From: an uncultured Sutterella sp.
Lineage (GTDB): Bacteria > Pseudomonadota > Gammaproteobacteria > Burkholderiales > Burkholderiaceae_F
Reading direction: 5' to 3'
NCBI GenBank assembly: GCA_900754475.1
Contig: CAAECY010000012.1
Span: 1-17,714, forward strand
Length of the DNA: 17,714 bases
Shown here: positions 1-7,366 of the stretch, in pieces
Layout of the letters: every line of letters starts with the position of its first letter
Position numbering within the stretch: position 1 is the stretch's first letter
Position numbers and translations under genes: made by a program
The notes under the pieces: generated by a model
Database searches by the model: none
What the model was told of the DNA's origin: nothing
What the model saw: only the letters and a program-made list of their open reading frames with translations

Positions 1-76
1 CGATGAGATTTGAACTCATATGGATCTCTCCGCTACCCCCTCAAGATAGTGCGTCTACCAATTTCGCCACGACCGC
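1..76 (-). tRNA. tRNA-Leu(GAG), copy 1, 3' end cut by window edge
   Basis: The reverse complement folds as a class II tRNA: acceptor GCGGTCG, D arm with TTGG, anticodon stem CTATC/GGTAG around loop TTGAGGG (anticodon GAG), a short variable arm (GGA/TCC), and T arm ATGAG-TTCAAAT-CTCAT. The last bases of the 3' acceptor strand fall outside the window. All 76 visible bases are identical to the complete copy at 1319-1403. In Betaproteobacteria a tRNA-Leu normally sits between secG and the nuo operon, so this copy may be the one next to nuo, beyond the window edge (inferred). Confidence 0.95.
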
Positions 77-139
77 AGCCTTTCAAATTTTCTTCCTTGC
101 GTCACCGGAAGTGAGGCTCCCTCATCAAGGAAGAATTTA

Positions 140-168
140 ATGATACCCCATGTTTTTGAAAAAAGCAA
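140..168 (-). promoter_or_regulatory. Candidate sigma70 promoter for tRNA-Leu copy 1
   Basis: On the minus strand there is a -35 TTGCTT (163-168), a 17-bp spacer and a -10 TATCAT (140-145, 5 of 6 consensus). It would start transcription near 133, about 57 nt before the tRNA 5' end. It lies downstream of the EamA stop codon, so this tRNA copy need not depend on read-through. The -35 match is only fair. Confidence 0.45.
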
Positions 169-186
169 GGGGTCAATGAAAAAATA

Positions 187-1107
187 TCAAAATTTTTTCG
201 GATTCGCTCCGCCCGGGACGGCCGGGTGCGGCTCGCCCCCGGTGCTCTTGCGCATTTTCCGACGGGTTTCGAGCGTGGCGCCCACGCCCGCCACCGTGAT
301 GAGGAGGATGCCGAGCGCGGCCCAGAGGCTGATCGGCTCGTCGAAGAACATCCACCCGAAGACGGCCGCAAAGACGATGGCGGCGTACTGCAACGAGCTC
401 GTCAAAAGGATGCTTTCGCCGCTCCAGGCGCGCGTCATGCTGAGCTGAGCGAGGATTCCCGCAACCGCCATCCCGAGGACGGGCCAGCCGTTTTCCAACG
501 TGAGCATCGTCATGGGCCCTTCGAAAAGGAAGTGGCAGACGAGCGAAGCGACGGTCCCCGTAAGCGAGAAGTAAAAGACGATGCGCCACTCGGGTTCGTG
601 AAGTTCCGTCATCTGTCGCACCTGGAACTGCGCGAGCGCGGCGAGGAACCCCGAGGAGAGGCCGATAAGCCCCGGGAGGAAGTCCGCCGAGTGCACGTCC
701 GGGTTGAGAACGAGCGTGACCCCGAAAAAGCCCAGAACGACGCAGAGCAGGAGCTTGCCCTCCAAGGGGTCGTGACGACGCAGGGCGAGCACGACCGCAA
801 TCGCCGCCATCCACAAGGGGTTCGTGTAGTTGAGCGTCATCGCGGTGCCGAGCGGCAGGTGGGCGATCGCGTAAAACCAAATCAGAAGCGCGGCGGTGCC
901 GAGGATGCTGCGCTTGAAGTGACTCCCGAGATAGGGCGTGCGAAGCGTGCGCCCGCGGGCGACGACGAAGCCGTAGAGCACGAGCGTGGCAAAGAGCTGG
1001 CGGTAGAAGACGAGCTCGTACGCGCCGAACGCATCGGTGCCGAACTTCGCGAAGGCCGCCATCAGGGAAAAGAAGAGGGATGCCGCAAGCATCCAGAAGC
1101 TTCGCAT
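187..1107 (-). CDS. EamA/DMT-family membrane transporter
   Basis: A 306-residue integral membrane protein of the drug/metabolite transporter superfamily (EamA domains). It starts MRSFWMLAASLFFSLMAAF and shows about ten hydrophobic helices in two repeated halves. The first half includes a stretch GTAMTLNYTNPLWMA (about residues 88-102), typical of the family. The second half ends with SILLTSSLQYAAIVFAAVFGW and FDEPISLWAALGILLI. The C-terminal tail is polar and basic (TRRKMRKSTGGE). The family exports or imports small metabolites across the inner membrane; the substrate cannot be told. The start ATG has no clear Shine-Dalgarno. The gene is isolated from the tRNA unit upstream by the terminator at 1192-1230, so it needs its own promoter. 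A weak candidate is TTGACG at 1160-1165 with an 18-bp spacer to CACACT. It lies between two identical tRNA-Leu genes, which suggests insertion. Confidence 0.88.
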   Translation of the reverse strand: MRSFWMLAASLFFSLMAAFAKFGTDAFGAYELVFYRQLFATLVLYGFVVARGRTLRTPYLGSHFKRSILGTAALLIWFYAIAHLPLGTAMTLNYTNPLWMAAIAVVLALRRHDPLEGKLLLCVVLGFFGVTLVLNPDVHSADFLPGLIGLSSGFLAALAQFQVRQMTELHEPEWRIVFYFSLTGTVASLVCHFLFEGPMTMLTLENGWPVLGMAVAGILAQLSMTRAWSGESILLTSSLQYAAIVFAAVFGWMFFDEPISLWAALGILLITVAGVGATLETRRKMRKSTGGEPHPAVPGGANPKKF

Positions 1108-1191
1108 GGGACTAACCGGGGGAGCAAAAATTCCGAGTGTGCGCCCGACGGGGGCGATTCGTCAAGGCGAACGCGGGAAACAAAAGCGGAA

Positions 1192-1230
1192 AACAAAAGA
1201 AAAACGGGCCGGAGCAGTGCTCCGACCCGT
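1192..1230 (-). terminator. Rho-independent terminator after tRNA-Gln
   Basis: On the minus strand, a stem ACGGG-t-CGGAGCA / TGCTCCG-g-CCCGT (1204-1230) with a one-base mismatch is followed by TTTTTCTTTTG. It begins 5 nt after the encoded CCA of tRNA-Gln, so it ends the tRNA-Leu/tRNA-Gln transcript before the EamA gene. Confidence 0.88.
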
Positions 1231-1235
1231 AGATC

Positions 1236-1313
1236 TGGCAGGGGTAGTAGGATTCGAACCTACGCATGGCGGATTCAGAATCCGCTGCCTTAACCGGACT
1301 TGGCTATACCCCA
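1236..1313 (-). tRNA. tRNA-Gln(CTG)
   Basis: The reverse complement starts TGGGGTATAGCCAAG and folds as a standard cloverleaf. The anticodon stem is GCGGA/TCCGC around loop TTCTGAA (anticodon CTG, reads CAG), the T loop is GTAGG-TTCGAAT-CCTAC, the discriminator is G73 and CCA is encoded. The start sequence is typical of glutamine tRNAs. The first acceptor pair is U1-U72, a mismatch. It lies 5 nt downstream of tRNA-Leu copy 2 and is probably cotranscribed with it. Confidence 0.95.
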
Positions 1314-1318
1314 GTAAC

Positions 1319-1403
1319 TGGTGCGGTCGATGAGATTTGAACTCATATGGATCTCTCCGCTACCCCCTCAAGATAGTGCGTCTACCAATTTCGCCACGAC
1401 CGC
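1319..1403 (-). tRNA. tRNA-Leu(GAG), copy 2, complete
   Basis: Complete class II tRNA with acceptor GCGGTCG/CGACCGC, A73, encoded CCA (complement of 1319-1321), anticodon loop TTGAGGG (GAG, reads CTC and CTT) and variable arm GGA/TCC. It is identical over the shared 76 bases to the copy at 1-76. It follows secG by about 70 nt, the conserved secG - tRNA-Leu(GAG) arrangement known from other proteobacteria including E. coli. No terminator separates it from secG, so it may be transcribed from the tpiA-secG promoter. Confidence 0.97.
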
Positions 1404-1471
1404 AGCGTCTCAGATTTTTCTCTTCCGAAGTGTTGTTGAGTTGAGGTCTCGTTCAGAAGAGAAGACGTATT

Positions 1472-1831
1472 TTACTGAGGAATCTGGTTCACGGGTGTAG
1501 TATTTTCACTTACAGGCATACCCTGTTCTTGGGATGCAGGCTGTTCGATCGTACCGAGAACGCCGCCGACGGGCTGCTGGGCGCGCTTGTTGAAGGCACC
1601 CGAAGCGAGCGTGAGCGCGATGGTCGAGCAGAAGAAGACCGTAGCCGCAATGGCGGTCGAGCGCGAGAGGAAGTTGGCGCTGCCCGTGGCGCCGAAAACG
1701 GAGCCCGAAGCGCCGCTGCCGAACGCAGCGCCGAGATCGGCCCCCTTGCCGTGCTGCATCAGGACGAGCACGATCACGACCACAGCCGAGATGATTTGCA
1801 GAACGAGCGCAATGCTAAGGAGGAAATGCAT
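1472..1831 (-). CDS. secG: Preprotein translocase subunit SecG
   Basis: A 119-residue inner-membrane subunit of the SecYEG channel that stimulates protein export. The N-terminal membrane helix is about residues 3-24 (LLSIALVLQIISAVVVIVLV). It is followed by the family loop LMQHGKGADLGAAFGSGAS and GATGSANFLSR (residues 24-57), and the second helix is about 59-78. The C-terminal tail is polar, rich in Gln, Pro and Thr, and typical for the family. A weak AAGG lies about 11 nt before the ATG. It lies 58 nt downstream of tpiA with no terminator between, so tpiA-secG is probably one transcript running on into tRNA-Leu. Confidence 0.97.
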   Translation of the reverse strand: MHFLLSIALVLQIISAVVVIVLVLMQHGKGADLGAAFGSGASGSVFGATGSANFLSRSTAIAATVFFCSTIALTLASGAFNKRAQQPVGGVLGTIEQPASQEQGMPVSENTTPVNQIPQ

Positions 1832-1889
1832 GGTGGGTTGTACCTTGGTTGTCGAAAGAGAAAATTCGTGAGTTCGGGGCGACTGGGGA

Positions 1890-2642
1890 TCAGTCGCCCT
1901 TGCGGGCGGCTTCGACGACGGCGACGAAGTCTTCGGCCTTGAGGGCCGCGCCGCCGATCAGGCCGCCGTCGATGTCGTGTTGACGGAAAAGTTCCCGGGC
2001 GTTCGAGGGCTTGACGCTGCCGCCGTAGAGAATCGGCAGACGGTCGGCGCCTTCGCTCGCGTAGCAGCCGAGTCGGCGACGGATCGAGGCGTGAACGGTC
2101 TGGGCCGTTTCCGGAGTGGCGGTGCGGCCCGTGCCGATCGCCCAAACGGGCTCGTAGGCGACGGCGCCCCACTTGGCGGGCGGAAGCACGGCGAGGACGG
2201 CATTCAACTGTCGCAGGACCACGGCTTCCGTCATGCCCTTTTCGCGCTCTTCGAGCGTTTCGCCGAGGCAGACGATCGGACGCAGACCCGCCTTGGCGAG
2301 CGCGAGCGCCTTCATGGCCACGCGGTTGTCGGTTTCACCGTAGATGTGACGTCGTTCGGAGTGACCGACGATGCACCAGGAGGCCCCCACGTCGGCGAGC
2401 ATCGCCGCGGACACTTCGCCCGTGAAGGCGCCCGAGGCGTTTTCGTTCACGTCTTCGGCACCGAGTTCGATGCCAAGTTCTCGGCACGCGGGAGCGAGCT
2501 CCGCCAGGTACACGGAAGGCGCGCACACGACGACGCGGCAGTCCGGACGGACGCCCGTAGCGCGGTACGACTCGATCCAGGCTCGGTTCGCTTCGCGGGA
2601 GCCGTTCATCTTCCAGTTGGCAATGACGATCTTGTCGCGCAC
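1890..2642 (-). CDS. tpiA: Triosephosphate isomerase
   Basis: A 250-residue cytosolic glycolytic enzyme that interconverts dihydroxyacetone phosphate and glyceraldehyde 3-phosphate. It shows the N-terminal ANWKMNG with substrate-binding Asn9 and Lys11, the catalytic His94 in IVGHSERR, the catalytic Glu164 in AYEPVWAIGTG and the phosphate-binding YGGSVKPSN (206-214). I chose the GTG start at 2642. AAGGAGG lies 8 nt upstream, the protein then starts at the family's usual place (RDKIVIANWKMNG) and has the usual length of about 250. An in-frame ATG at 2705 would add 21 unrelated residues. First gene of a tpiA-secG unit. Confidence 0.97.
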   Translation of the reverse strand: MRDKIVIANWKMNGSREANRAWIESYRATGVRPDCRVVVCAPSVYLAELAPACRELGIELGAEDVNENASGAFTGEVSAAMLADVGASWCIVGHSERRHIYGETDNRVAMKALALAKAGLRPIVCLGETLEEREKGMTEAVVLRQLNAVLAVLPPAKWGAVAYEPVWAIGTGRTATPETAQTVHASIRRRLGCYASEGADRLPILYGGSVKPSNARELFRQHDIDGGLIGGAALKAEDFVAVVEAARKGD

Positions 2643-2723
2643 GTGACGAGCCTCCTTCGGAAAAAATCGGGTGAAAAAAGTGGAGCCCTCCGAAAGGCAA
2701 AACATCCGGAGACTAATCCCGGC

Positions 2724-2729
2724 ATTTTA
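2724..2729 (-). promoter_or_regulatory. Candidate -10 element for tpiA
   Basis: TAAAAT on the minus strand, about 82 nt before the tpiA start, in the only AT-rich patch of the 180-base gap. The nearest TTGATT is 14 bp upstream, too close for a normal spacer, so the -35 is unclear. The -10 sequence matches the one used at rpsO (7708-7713). Confidence 0.35.
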
Positions 2730-2774
2730 ACGGTTTTCTCTTAAATCAAGGGCTCGGATTTACCAAAAGTTTGA

Positions 2775-2807
2775 GGGCGGCCTTCCCGCGTGTTGAGTGC
2801 GCCGCCC
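2775..2807 (-). terminator. Possible terminator after the transposase remnant
   Basis: A 7-bp stem GGGCGGC/GCCGCCC (2801-2807 with 2775-2781) encloses a 19-nt loop and is followed on the minus strand by TCAAACTTTTGG. It lies 16 nt past the restored transposase stop. The large loop and weak T-run make this a modest candidate. Confidence 0.4.
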
Positions 2808-2822
2808 GGATAGGGCGAACGC

Positions 2823-4846
2823 TCAGTCGGGAAGCCTCGACGGAAACTCCGTGACTCCGAAGAGCATCTCGGCCAATTCCCGCAGGTGTTCGGGCATGGC
2901 GTTCGGCACCCGGCCCGTGCCGGAGCGGCTCCGAGAGGCCGGGCACCGATCGAGCCGCAGGAGCACCTTCCGAATCGATTCGTCGGGAAGCTTCAGCCTT
3001 CCCGGCCGCTCGGCAAACCGGGCGTCGAACCGATGAAGCGCTTTGACTTCGAGCGCGAAGAGAAGGAGGTCGACCAGCGTCCGACTTCGAAGCGACGCTT
3101 CCGCGTTGCGTACGCGCAGCGTTGCGACTTCATCCGCAAGAGACGAGAAGGCGGCCGCAAAGCGCTCCCGAAGGCTTCGCGTGCGTCGGCGACCGCGTCC
3201 GTGCGGATCACCGTGACGGCCGAATGCGCTTCGAGGCGGTCGACTTCCTGCTGGTTGAAGTCCCACGCTTCATGTCCTTTGTTGCGAGAGCGCACGAAAC
3301 AGTCTTTGAAGCGCTCCAGCTCGGCGGGCTCGATGCGCTTACCGGCGTTCAAGCGCTCGTGGAGGGCGCAGATCCGATTTTCCAATGCGGAGTTGAGCTT
3401 CACGGCGGCCGGGTAATCGCAATAGTAGTGAACGAAAGTTCGAGGAGTTCCGGTCACTCCGGGGTTCGGCGCTTCTTCGCGCGTTGCGACCCGGACGAGG
3501 TACCGGAGGTCGAGCGAGAGCGTTTGCCCGGTGATGACGGGAAATTCCTCGACGAGGAATCGTTCGTCTTCGCCGTACTCGACGATCGGGCATTTGACGA
3601 GGAAGTGCGCGCCCTCGGGCGGAAGACCTCGGAGCGCGTTGCCTTCGGAGCGGCCCTCGTCCGTCCGATCCGCGACCCGCAGGAGCGTGCGCGCGGGAAA
3701 GCCCGCGGCGACGAGGCGCTCGAATAGAGCGGTCTCGGTTTGCGTTTCGTCGGCCTGCTCTCGGAAGAGCGTCGCATGCACGATTTCGCCGCTCTGTCGA
3801 TCGCAGACGCAGGCAAGCCGCATCGGTCGGGCGTCCGGGTCGGTATCTTCCGTCGCCGGCGTCACGCGGGTGTCGAAGACGCAAAAGCGTCCCGGCTCGG
3901 ACGTGTCGACCTCGCGCGCCGCCTTTTCCCGGAAGCGATCCTCCCAGAAGCGGTCCCACGACGCCTGCGTACACGTTGAAAGTATCTGCTCGATCTTTCG
4001 CTTGTCGAGAGAGGCGGCTGCGGGATCGAGCGGGCGCTTCCGCGCCCACGCTTCGTAACCGTCGAAGGACTTTCCGGAGAGCGCTCGGAAAGCGACCAAG
4101 CCCATGAGGGCACGAGCCTCGTCGGCTCCGGCCGTTCGGGCGAGCGATGCGGTGAGCCCCATGTGCTCGGCCAGGGTGTCGAGTGCGAAGGCCCCCAAGC
4201 ACGCTTTCGTATTGCATTCCGGGTCGAGCCAATCGTCGTCCGGATCGTCCGAATCGTCCGAATCGTCCACATCGTAGAAAGCGTTGAAGTCGGCTTCAAT
4301 CGCGTCCTGAGTACGGAGCCAAGCGTCGACCTCGTCTTCGTCGTCGGCCCCGTAGGGGAGCATGATCTCGGCAAGCTCCCGGATGTCTCGGACGGGCCCG
4401 TCCGACTCCGGGAACTCGGGTTCGCTTTTCGCTTCGGATGAGGTTCCCGCAGGCGTCGAAGTCCCGGGGAGCGCGTCTTCGCGGGGTTCGAAGTCGGTGT
4501 CGGCGGCGTCGGGTTGGGGTTCCGCTTTCGGTTCGTCTTCGGAGCGCTTTTGCAGCGCCGAGCGATACGCGGCTTCGTCGAGCAGTTCGTGGTCGAGAAA
4601 GTACCAGACGCGGCCCTCGAACTCGGGGTATTTGAGCAGGAACGACTTCGAGAGTTTGACGACGCCGTCGGCGCCGAGCGCCCCGACGTGCATCTGGACG
4701 CGCGGTGCGGAGTGAGCTTTCTTCACGGTGCCGTCGGGAAGCACCTCCTTCGGGATCCATTGGTTCTTGTAGGCGCGTACGTACGCGTACTTCCCGGACG
4801 TGAAGCTCAGGAATCGAAGATCGGTGAGGTTGTTTCCGCGCAGCAT
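2823..4846 (-). pseudogene. Frameshifted IS4/IS1634-like DDE transposase
   Basis: The first reading frame starts at ATG 4846 (AGGGGA upstream). An earlier in-frame ATG at 4927 lies inside the pnp terminator and is rejected. Residues 15-57 (YAYVRAYKNQW...VQMHVGAL) resemble the N-terminal beta domain of IS1634-type transposases. Residues 187-210 are very acidic. Candidate catalytic Asp residues are D325 (FCVFDTRVTP) and D393 (LRVADRTDEG). Near 3170 the frame breaks: after ...DAREAF the homologous C-terminal part (RERFAAAFSSLADEVATLRVRN...FALEVKALHRF) continues in the -1 frame to a stop at 2823. One missing base (TTC-GGG in place of TTC-CGG) explains it, and the restored protein would be about 674 residues. 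The expected catalytic Glu of the Y-R-E-K motif appears as Ala. It interrupts the usual pnp-tpiA neighbourhood. Family assignment is from motif memory; I saw no terminal inverted repeats or target duplication. A sequencing error at the frameshift cannot be excluded. Confidence 0.75.
4243..4269. repeat. Three 9-bp tandem units coding for Asp-Asp-Ser
   Basis: Consecutive units GATCGTCCG, AATCGTCCG and AATCGTCCA on the plus strand encode, on the minus strand, the DDSDDSDD part of the acidic linker of the transposase-like gene. Unit length is a multiple of three, so copy-number change would keep the frame. Confidence 0.7.
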
Positions 4847-4902
4847 GGTTTCCCCTGTGTTTTGCTCTCGGACGGGCGTCGACGAATGTTTCGGGGGCGT
4901 TC

Positions 4903-4948
4903 GAAAAAGAAAAGCCCCTTGAGGCATTCTGACACGCTCAAGGGGCTT
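4903..4948 (-). terminator. Rho-independent terminator of pnp
   Basis: On the minus strand, a perfect 12-bp stem AAGCCCCTTGAG/CTCAAGGGGCTT (4912-4948) with a 13-nt loop is followed by TTTTCTTTTTCG. It sits about 55 nt after the pnp stop. A second perfect hairpin, GCCCCGAAG/CTTCGGGGC at 4958-4981 without a T-run, lies between the pnp stop and this terminator. Confidence 0.92.
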
Positions 4949-4957
4949 CGTCGGCGC

Positions 4958-4981
4958 GCCCCGAAGACCGGGCTTCGGGGC
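4958..4981 (-). other. Stable hairpin in the pnp 3' untranslated region
   Basis: Perfect 9-bp inverted repeat GCCCCGAAG/CTTCGGGGC with a 6-nt loop, 20 nt after the pnp stop and just before the terminator hairpin. With no T-run it is unlikely to terminate. It could protect the transcript end from exonucleases (inference). Confidence 0.6.
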
Positions 4982-5001
4982 CGTGCGAACGACGGGATCG
5001 A

Positions 5002-7128
5002 TTATTCGCTCTTGCGGGCTTCTTCCTTCAGAAGAGCCTTCATGGAGAGGCGAACGCGACCCTTTTCGTCGGCTTCGATCACCTTGACGCGAACCTTCTG
5101 GCCTTCCTTCAGGTAGTCGGAAACCTGGTTGACGCGTTCGTTGGCGATCTGGCTGATGTGGAGCAAGCCGTCCTTGCCGGGCAGGAGCTGGACGATGGCG
5201 CCGAACTCGAGCAGGCGCTGGACCGTGCCTTCGTAGACCTGACCGACTTCGACTTCGGCCGTGATCAGTTCGATGCGGCGGCGGGCTTCTTCGACGCGGG
5301 CCGTATCGGGGCTCGCGATCGTGATCGTGCCGTCGTCTTCGACGTTGATGGTCGTGCCGGTTTCTTCCGTGAGCGCGCGGATCGTGGAGCCGCCCTTGCC
5401 GATCACGTCGCGGATCTTTTCCGGATTGATCTTGAAGGAGACCATACGGGGCGCGTAGTCGGAGAGGTCCTTGGCACCGCCGCCGGCCATTTCGTGCATC
5501 TTGCCGAGGATGTGCTGACGGCCTTCGTGGGCCTGGGCGAGCGCGGCCTGCATGATTTCGGCCGTGATGCCTTCGATCTTGATGTCCATCTGGAGGGCGG
5601 TGACGCCTTCGGCGGTACCGGCCACCTTGAAGTCCATGTCGCCGAGGTGGTCTTCGTCGCCGAGGATGTCGGTGAGGACCGCGAACTTGTTGCCTTCCTT
5701 GATGAGACCCATGGCGACGCCGGCCACGTAGTCCTTCAGGGGCACGCCCGCGTCGAGCATCGAGAGGCAGCCGCCGCAGACGCTCGCCATCGAGCTCGAG
5801 CCGTTCGATTCGCAGATTTCGGAAACGACGCGGATCGTGTACTGGAATTCTTCGGGCGTCGGGAGGACGGCCTTCAGAGCGCGCTTGGCGAGACGGCCGT
5901 GACCGATTTCACGACGCTTCGGGGAGCCCACGCGGCCCGTTTCGCCCGTGGCGAAGGGGGGCATGTTGTAGTGGAGCATGAAGCGGTCGTGGTATTCCTC
6001 GCAGAGACCGTCGACGATCTGTTCGTCCTGCTTCGTGCCGAGCGTGGTCGTAACGAGCGCCTGGGTTTCACCGCGGGTGAAGAGGGCGGAACCGTGGGTG
6101 CGAGGCAGAACGCCCTGACGGATTTCGATCGGGCGGACGGTGCGCGTGTCGCGGCCGTCGATGCGGGGTTCGCCGTTGAGGATGTTCGAGCGCACGATGT
6201 TCGCTTCCATTTCGAAGAGAATACCGTGGACTTCGTTCATGTCCGGAGCGTCCGTGCCGGCGGCTTCGGCGTCGGCGGCGAGCTGCGCTTCGCAGGCGGC
6301 GTAGACTTCGCGGAGCTTTTCCGTGCGGGCCTGCTTCGAGCGGATGGCGTAGGCGTCCTTGAGACCCTGGCCGCAGATTTCGCCGATGCGGGCGATGAGC
6401 GCTTCGTTCTTCGGAGCGGGCTGCCAGTCCCAGGCGGGCTTGCCGGCTTCGGCGACGAGTTCGTTGATCGCGTTGATGGCGACCTGCATTTCGCGGTGAC
6501 CGAACATGACGGCTTCGAGCATCGTCTTTTCGGAGAGGATGTCGGCTTCGGATTCAACCATCAGCACGGCGCGTTCCGTACCGGCGACGACGAGGTCGAG
6601 GCGCGAGGTCTTGAGTTCGGCGGGCGACGGATTGAGCTTGAATTCGTCGTTGATGTAGCCCACGCGGCAGGCACCGATCGGGCCGCGGAAGGGGATGCCG
6701 GAGACGGCGAGAGCGGCGGAGGCGCCGATCATCGAGGGGATGTCCGGATCGACGGCGGGGTCGGCGGAAAGGACGTGGATGATGACCTGAACTTCATTGA
6801 AGAAGCCGTCCGGGAAGAGCGGACGAATCGGACGGTCGATGAGACGCGAGGTGAGCGTTTCCTTTTCGGAAGGACGCCCTTCGCGCTTGAAGAAGCCCCC
6901 GGGGATCTTGCCGGCGGCGTAGGTCTTTTCGATGTAGTCGACCGTGAGGGGGAAGAAGTCCTGACCGGGCTTGGCTTCCTTCTTGGCGACGACCGTCGCG
7001 AGCACGACCGTGTCGCCCATCTGGCAGACGACGGCGCCCGTGGCCTGGCGGGCGATTTCACCCGTGGTGAGCGTGACGTCGTAGTCGCCGAAGCGGAAGC
7101 TCTTCGAAACCTTGTTGAACATCGTCAT
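5002..7128 (-). CDS. pnp: Polyribonucleotide nucleotidyltransferase (PNPase)
   Basis: A 708-residue 3'-5' phosphorolytic exoribonuclease, a homotrimer and usual degradosome partner. Two RNase PH domains (about 10-230 and 315-545) flank an all-helical linker. The second carries the active-site segments SNGSSSMASVCGG (441-453) and GDEDHLGDMDFKVAG (490-504). A KH domain (about 562-620, GxxG loop GKGG 577-580) and an S1 domain (about 628-697, VYEGTVQRLLEFGAIVQLLPGKDGLLHIS) follow. Length is normal. Start ATG 7128 is chosen because AAGGAG lies 8 nt upstream; a second in-frame ATG two codons later is too far from it. It follows rpsO by 238 nt, with a long structured leader that may be used for autoregulation, as known for enterobacterial pnp. 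Confidence 0.98.
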   Translation of the reverse strand: MTMFNKVSKSFRFGDYDVTLTTGEIARQATGAVVCQMGDTVVLATVVAKKEAKPGQDFFPLTVDYIEKTYAAGKIPGGFFKREGRPSEKETLTSRLIDRPIRPLFPDGFFNEVQVIIHVLSADPAVDPDIPSMIGASAALAVSGIPFRGPIGACRVGYINDEFKLNPSPAELKTSRLDLVVAGTERAVLMVESEADILSEKTMLEAVMFGHREMQVAINAINELVAEAGKPAWDWQPAPKNEALIARIGEICGQGLKDAYAIRSKQARTEKLREVYAACEAQLAADAEAAGTDAPDMNEVHGILFEMEANIVRSNILNGEPRIDGRDTRTVRPIEIRQGVLPRTHGSALFTRGETQALVTTTLGTKQDEQIVDGLCEEYHDRFMLHYNMPPFATGETGRVGSPKRREIGHGRLAKRALKAVLPTPEEFQYTIRVVSEICESNGSSSMASVCGGCLSMLDAGVPLKDYVAGVAMGLIKEGNKFAVLTDILGDEDHLGDMDFKVAGTAEGVTALQMDIKIEGITAEIMQAALAQAHEGRQHILGKMHEMAGGGAKDLSDYAPRMVSFKINPEKIRDVIGKGGSTIRALTEETGTTINVEDDGTITIASPDTARVEEARRRIELITAEVEVGQVYEGTVQRLLEFGAIVQLLPGKDGLLHISQIANERVNQVSDYLKEGQKVRVKVIEADEKGRVRLSMKALLKEEARKSE

Positions 7129-7313
7129 GGAGAATGCTCCTTAATGATGGGTCGTCGCTGACGGTTGACATCCGCCTGTGAGTGGGGGCGGGCCCCGCAC
7201 CACGCTGCGGCATCAGCCGACTCGCCCGCTGCAAGAGGGCTCATGGCGCAACGCGATGACGGATGGAAACGTCGTCAACGATCGACCGGTGGGGAGTTGA
7301 TGGTGGCAGATGC

Positions 7314-7348
7314 GACGACGGCCTGTCGTCGATCGGCAGGCCGTTGTC
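7314..7348 (-). promoter_or_regulatory. Long hairpin in the rpsO-pnp intergenic leader
   Basis: On the minus strand the stem GAC-a-ACGGCCTG / CAGGCCGT-c-GTC has an 11-nt loop and lies about 20 nt after the rpsO stop. It is not followed by a T-run, so it looks more like an RNA processing site or pause than an intrinsic terminator. In E. coli the rpsO-pnp intergenic region has an RNase III-cleaved stem-loop used in PNPase autoregulation; equivalence here is inferred. The rest of the 238-nt gap is GC-rich with a small palindrome near 7188-7198 and no gene. Confidence 0.5.
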
Positions 7349-7366
7349 TGAGAGAAATGATCCGTC

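Noticed and set aside
142..170. Terminator hairpin after the EamA gene
   Set aside because: The ACCCC/GGGGT stem has internal mismatches and no T-run after it; the sequence reads better as a promoter for tRNA-Leu.
226..1293. 355-codon plus-strand frame opposite the EamA gene and running through tRNA-Gln
   Set aside because: Overlaps both a membrane protein with clear family signatures and a tRNA; composition is that of a shadow frame.
3160..3180. Programmed -1 ribosomal frameshift in the transposase
   Set aside because: No X-XXY-YYZ slippery heptamer or A-run is present at the switch; a simple base loss explains it better.
2720..4911. Terminal inverted repeats or target duplication of an IS element
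   Set aside because: Reading both flanks I found only short chance similarities (such as TCAAGG-type words) in direct, not inverted, orientation.
4847..4927. Upstream in-frame ATG at 4927 for the transposase-like gene
   Set aside because: It would start inside the pnp terminator stem; ATG 4846 has a ribosome site and fits the family N-terminus.
5158..7161. 667-codon open frame on the plus strand opposite pnp
   Set aside because: It is antisense to the fully recognisable PNPase; its translation is rich in Asp, Glu, Gly and Val patterns made by reversed GC-rich codons and has no domain or ribosome site.
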